Shown: in pieces, positions 60,657 to 64,000 of the stretch
Layout of the letters: the number at the start of each line of letters is the position of its first letter
How positions within the stretch are numbered: the stretch's first letter is position 1
NCBI GenBank assembly: GCA_002482525.1
Contig: DLGC01000018.1
Span: 152,728 to 216,727 of the forward strand
From: Propionibacteriaceae bacterium UBA7704
GTDB taxonomy: Bacteria > Actinomycetota > Actinomycetes > Propionibacteriales > Propionibacteriaceae
Reading direction: 5' to 3'
DNA length: 64,000 bases
Notes under the pieces: model-generated
Told to the model about the DNA's origin: nothing
Seen by the model: only the letters and a program-made list of their open reading frames with translations
Database searches by the model: none
Position numbers and translations under genes: made by a program

Positions 60657-62279
60657 TCAGCCCGACGACTCGACAACGACCGGCGGCACTGATTCATCGC
60701 CTTCGATGGGGCTGGCCGCAGGCCTTCGCCACGGCGGACGCATCAGTGATTTCACGGTGGGCAGCTCATGGCCGTGGCTCCACCACCACCACACGATGGC
60801 GACCAATACCGCGTATTGGGCTGCCACATTGAGCTGTTCACGCAGGAACCGCTCCACGATGTGCATCTCGTCGCCGAACTGCAAGGCGCGACCGGTGACC
60901 CAGGCGATCGACAGCCACGCCCCGCGCCACATCATCAACAGATCCAGCCGTGAGGCGGCCAGCAATCCCAGCGGCGCCCAAGTGATCAGGTCGTACCAGG
61001 AGAATTCCCACGGTGAGGTCACCAGCCAGGCGGTGCACAGCACCACGGTGGTGCGGATGGTGATGGTCAGCGGATCCTGACGAGGGTTGGCGTCCTGCGG
61101 TTGGCCTGGCGTCAACCGCCACGGCAGTACTCGCGAGAGCATCCAGGCGACAACGACCAACAGCACCCAGCCCAGGGTGGTCACGATCTGACGCGCGGTG
61201 CCGGGATCGACCACCTGGGCGAAGGCGGTCAATGCCCACGCGCCCCACGCCCCCGGTGAGATGTAGCCGGTGTTTCGCTGGGCGGCCAACAAGGCGTTGG
61301 GCATCCACAAGCCGTAGGCCAGGATCAGCGGCAGCGCCGCCCCAGCCACCAACTGCAGCAGGCGCCGCCAGTCGTGCCGGTAGCCCCAGACCATCGCGAT
61401 GCCGTAGAACACCATCGAGACCTTGACCGTCCCGGCCAGCCCGATGCCTATTCCGGCGACGAAGGGATGCTTGCGGAAGAACCACAGGCCGGCGATGGCG
61501 AACACCACGCTGAGCGCTTCGTTGTGGGCACCGACCAGGACGCCCCAGATCATGAGCGGGTTGAGGACGGTGAACAGCACGACTCGGGCCTGCAACTTGT
61601 GGTCGTCCTTGGCCAGCTTCACGGCGATGAACCCGGTGATCAGGAAAGCGGTCAGGGTGAACATCTGCAGCCAGAACACCGTGTTGTGCATGTTCTCCCC
61701 GCCCAGCACGGAGGCCAGGTATTGGGAGTACGACGCCACCGGGCCATACACGCTCGGGGTGTCCTGCCAGGGACGCTCGGTCCAGATCAGCACCGGGTCA
61801 TAGGCCTGCCGGAACACTTCGGCTGGAGTGATGTCGTACGGGTTCAGGCCGAGTACCTGAAGCCGCCCGTAGGCGGCGTACATCAGCACATCAGCCGAGG
61901 TCAGCGGCGGAATCAGGCTGGAAACCACGCTCAGTGCCGCCCCGAGCCCGAACAGCCGCCAGGTGCGCGGACGCCAGCCGGCGTTGATGGCCCGCCAACT
62001 GATCCACATGCCGATCGCGCCGAGCGACAACATCAGCCACAGCGCCGGCACCACCACCCATTCCCCCAGGTGGAGCCAGCTCACCGGCAGGTACCACGGC
62101 GGCAGCAGATTGTTGCGCGGCCCCAGCTTCAACGTGACCGCTGACGGACCGCTGAAAGCGATCGCGACGGTGACTACCGACGCAGCGACGATGAGCGTCA
62201 AGCCCAGCCGATGGTTCGAGGTCCATGGCGGCAATCGATCGACGAACGACCGCCAGGCCGTCCTCATCGCTATGCGCAC
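60657..62279 (-). CDS. MptB-like polytopic mannosyltransferase (GT-C/DUF2029)
   Basis: 540 residues from GTG 62279 (ATG 62267 alternative), about twelve membrane segments. GT-C features: the acidic-residue loop SADVLMYAAYGRLQVLGLNPY near residue 130 and VLFTVLNPLMIWGVLVGAHNE. Resembles the alpha(1-6) mannopyranosyltransferases (MptA/MptB) that extend lipoglycan mannan using polyprenol-phosphate mannose. Substrate inferred from family only. Confidence 0.78.
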   Translation of the reverse strand: MRIAMRTAWRSFVDRLPPWTSNHRLGLTLIVAASVVTVAIAFSGPSAVTLKLGPRNNLLPPWYLPVSWLHLGEWVVVPALWLMLSLGAIGMWISWRAINAGWRPRTWRLFGLGAALSVVSSLIPPLTSADVLMYAAYGRLQVLGLNPYDITPAEVFRQAYDPVLIWTERPWQDTPSVYGPVASYSQYLASVLGGENMHNTVFWLQMFTLTAFLITGFIAVKLAKDDHKLQARVVLFTVLNPLMIWGVLVGAHNEALSVVFAIAGLWFFRKHPFVAGIGIGLAGTVKVSMVFYGIAMVWGYRHDWRRLLQLVAGAALPLILAYGLWMPNALLAAQRNTGYISPGAWGAWALTAFAQVVDPGTARQIVTTLGWVLLVVVAWMLSRVLPWRLTPGQPQDANPRQDPLTITIRTTVVLCTAWLVTSPWEFSWYDLITWAPLGLLAASRLDLLMMWRGAWLSIAWVTGRALQFGDEMHIVERFLREQLNVAAQYAVLVAIVWWWWSHGHELPTVKSLMRPPWRRPAASPIEGDESVPPVVVESSG

Positions 62280-62353
62280 CCGAACCTCCCCGAAATCTGG
62301 AGTAGAGCCTACTCAGTAACCAGGGCCGGCTCACCCCCAGCTGTGATCACTGT

Positions 62354-63217
62354 TCACTTCAGTAGTCGCGACAGGCGTCGATCGGCCAGCAGCTTGCCGC
62401 CGGTCTGGCAGGACGGGCAGTACTGCAACGAGGAATCGGCGAAACTCACCTCGGCAATGGTGGCGCCACAGGTGGGACACGATTGTCCGGTGCGGCCATG
62501 GACGCGCAGCCCGGCGCGTTTGGCGTCCTTGAGTTCGGTGGTCGCCAGTCCTGACGCCCGCGCGACGGCCTTCGACAGTTCGCTGCGGATCGCCTCGTAC
62601 AAGGTGCGACGCTTCGCCGCGTCCAGACCGCTCGCCGCTGCGAATGGACTCAGCTTGGCAGCATGCAGGATCTCGTCGGAGTAGGCATTGCCGATTCCGG
62701 CGAGCACCCGCTGGTCGCGCAGTACGCCTTTGAGTTGAGCGCGGCCGGACGCGTCGAGGATCGCTTCCAGGCGGCTGAGATCGAAATCCTCGGCCAGTGG
62801 ATCCGGTCCGAGAGTGGCGATGCCGGGTACGTGGCTGAGGTCGTCGACCAGATAGACCGCCAGCCGCTTCTGGGTGCCGGCCTCGGTGAGATCGAATCCG
62901 GCACCCTCAGCGAAGGCGACCCGCAGCGCCAGTGGGCCCTTGCCCGGGGCGACCGGACGCTCGGGCAGCGGGTCGCGCCAGGTCAGCCAACCGGCGCGGG
63001 CCAAGTGGAAGGCCAACCACAAGCCGCCGATCTCGACGGCCAAGAACTTGCCGTGGCGGGAGACCTGCTCGACCTCCAGCCCGCCCAGTGCCGTCAGCGG
63101 CGGCTCGACGGTCTTCAGGCAGGTGAAGGACGCCAACTCGGCGCGCGCGACCACCTGACCGACGGTGGCGTCGGTCAGGAAGAGTCGCAGCGCTTCGACC
63201 TCGGGCAGTTCAGGCAT
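62354..63217 (-). CDS. Fpg/Nei-family DNA glycosylase
   Basis: 287 residues from ATG 63217, giving the required MPELPEVEALRLFL start: processed Pro and Glu-3 are the catalytic residues. HGKFLAVEI holds the conserved Lys, QRVLAGIGNAYSDEILHAAKLSPFA the helix-two-turn-helix, and CPTC...CPSC the C-terminal zinc finger. Removes oxidised bases and cuts the backbone. The start overlaps the aat stop by 8 bases. Confidence 0.9.
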   Translation of the reverse strand: MPELPEVEALRLFLTDATVGQVVARAELASFTCLKTVEPPLTALGGLEVEQVSRHGKFLAVEIGGLWLAFHLARAGWLTWRDPLPERPVAPGKGPLALRVAFAEGAGFDLTEAGTQKRLAVYLVDDLSHVPGIATLGPDPLAEDFDLSRLEAILDASGRAQLKGVLRDQRVLAGIGNAYSDEILHAAKLSPFAAASGLDAAKRRTLYEAIRSELSKAVARASGLATTELKDAKRAGLRVHGRTGQSCPTCGATIAEVSFADSSLQYCPSCQTGGKLLADRRLSRLLK

Positions 63218-63896
63218 GGGCACTTCGCTGCGGCCAAGCCGGCTCGGGGACGGCCAGCAGTTCGTCGAGAAGATCCAGGTATTCGCTGCGGTCGATCTCC
63301 ATCACCCCCAGGCTGGCCAGGTGTGCTGTCAGCCACTGGGTGTCGATCAGGCGGGCTTCGGCGTAGTCGTCGCTGAGGAACTCCACCAGCCGCACCAGCG
63401 CCACCTTGGAGGCGTCGCGACCGGATTGTTCATCGTGAAACATCGATTCGCCGGCGAACAGCCCACCCAGCGAGATGCCGTACAGCCCGCCGACCAGACG
63501 TCCGTGGTGGTCGCGGGTCTCCACCGAGTGGGCGAAGCCGGATCGGTGCAGATGGCTGTACACCTCGCGGATGCTGGCATCGATCCAGCCGAAAGGTCGT
63601 TCCGGATCGGCACATCGCTCGATGACCTCGTCGAAGGCAGTGTCGATCGTGGTGGTGAAGTGCTTGGCCGACTTGCGTAGGGACCGGCTCACCACCAGCG
63701 CGTCGAGCGGGAGTACCCCGCGACGCAACGGCGACCACCAGCCGGTGCGGTCAAACCCGGAGTGTTCCAGCGGCATCGGGAACACCCCGCTGCGGTAAGC
63801 ATCCAGCACTAGCGCCGGATCCATCATCGAGGAGAACGCGATCAGATCCTGATCCGGCCACTCGCTCGGTGGCCCGAACACGTTCAGTCGCGTCAT
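63210..63896 (-). CDS. aat: Leucyl/phenylalanyl-tRNA-protein transferase
   Basis: 228 residues from ATG 63896. Diagnostic sequences: LVLDAYRSGVFPMPL, TGWWSPLRRGVLPLDA, ERPFGWIDASIREVYSHLHR, RLVGGLYGISLGGLFAGESMF and EARLIDTQWLTAHLASLGV. It adds Leu or Phe to N-terminal Lys/Arg of proteins to mark them for ClpS/ClpAP (N-degron pathway). Confidence 0.93.
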   Translation of the reverse strand: MTRLNVFGPPSEWPDQDLIAFSSMMDPALVLDAYRSGVFPMPLEHSGFDRTGWWSPLRRGVLPLDALVVSRSLRKSAKHFTTTIDTAFDEVIERCADPERPFGWIDASIREVYSHLHRSGFAHSVETRDHHGRLVGGLYGISLGGLFAGESMFHDEQSGRDASKVALVRLVEFLSDDYAEARLIDTQWLTAHLASLGVMEIDRSEYLDLLDELLAVPEPAWPQRSAHA

Positions 63897-63926
63897 ACCT
63901 TGATTCTGCCCCACCGTTGACCGCCC

Positions 63927-64000
63927 GAGGAGCGGCGCTGTCGCATACACGGCTGGTTGAGGAGCGGCGCTGTCGCACAGACGACCCCCCGAGGAGCGGC
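63927..64000. repeat. 32-base-period tandem repeat at the window edge
   Basis: GAGGAGCGGCGCTGTCGCA starts at 63927 and 63959, and its first ten bases at 63991, exactly 32 bases apart; the third copy is cut by the window end. The preceding GGCTGGTTGAGGAGCG (63951-63966) is shared with the arm ends of the repeats at 13522-13950, so both belong to one family. Confidence 0.65.

Noticed and set aside
63927..64000. CRISPR-like array
   Set aside because: Repeat portion is only 19 bases with 13-base intervals, and only two full copies are seen with no cas genes; this is too short for CRISPR repeats and spacers.
1..64000. tRNA and rRNA genes
   Set aside because: No cloverleaf or rRNA-like sequence was recognised by eye; a tRNAscan or Infernal run would be decisive.

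Overview
The window is about 64 kb of high-GC DNA with dense, single-strand operons, many GTG starts and frequent 4-base ATGA stop/start overlaps. The gene content (Tad pilus locus, HelR-type RNA polymerase recycling ATPase with an upstream rifamycin-associated element, DinB/DUF664 protein, MptB-like GT-C mannosyltransferase, many NarL-type two-component systems) points to an actinobacterium (Actinomycetota). The family cannot be fixed from the sequence. No rRNA, tRNA, phage or transposase gene was seen.

Layout. 1-6067 (minus): a Tad/Flp-type pilus operon (SAF protein, TadZ-like, TadA, TadB, TadC, a 58-residue Flp-like pilin, two TadE-like pseudopilins, a LysM protein cut by the window edge). 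6420-9327: TfoX-N protein, a type IV AbiEi/AbiEii toxin-antitoxin pair with an operator-like inverted repeat, and two DUF202 membrane proteins. 9328-11815: a NarL-type two-component system opposite a tiny secreted-peptide gene, with five copies of a 14-base palindrome. 12138-14044: an MFS exporter and an intergenic cluster of about 110-base palindromic repeats. 14045-22636: a second two-component system, an APH-like kinase, a GH3 glycosidase and a MacB/FtsX ABC exporter. 22955-30331: a 2458-residue secreted protein with two metallophosphatase domains. 30434-38574: a duplicated 3' end of the semialdehyde dehydrogenase gene around a DUF2207 gene, L-serine dehydratase, aldo/keto reductase, DinB protein, cardiolipin synthase. 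38588-44727: an NCS1 permease/deiminase-like/carbamoylase-like operon opposite a double-domain Lrp/AsnC regulator. 44737-49247: aldo/keto reductase, DUF4921 protein, HelR with its element. 49393-56185: HAD phosphatase, then a FecBCD-type importer with an HcgA-like radical SAM enzyme, diverging from a methyltransferase and a luciferase-family monooxygenase. 56255-64000: hypothetical genes, serS, nitroreductase, pheA, MptB-like GT, Nei/Fpg glycosylase, aat, and a 32-base-period repeat at the edge.

The best candidates for undescribed systems are three. First, the two-component system whose divergent partner encodes a 50-residue precursor ending in a two-cysteine peptide, with paired palindromes at fixed 22-base spacing. 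Second, the divergent importer/radical SAM/methyltransferase/monooxygenase locus, which has its own tandem operators and is closed at both ends by perfect 18-base-pair hairpins. Third, the permease operon that could turn a guanidino compound into a ureido compound and then an amine. Functions for these three are inferred from families and layout, not demonstrated.
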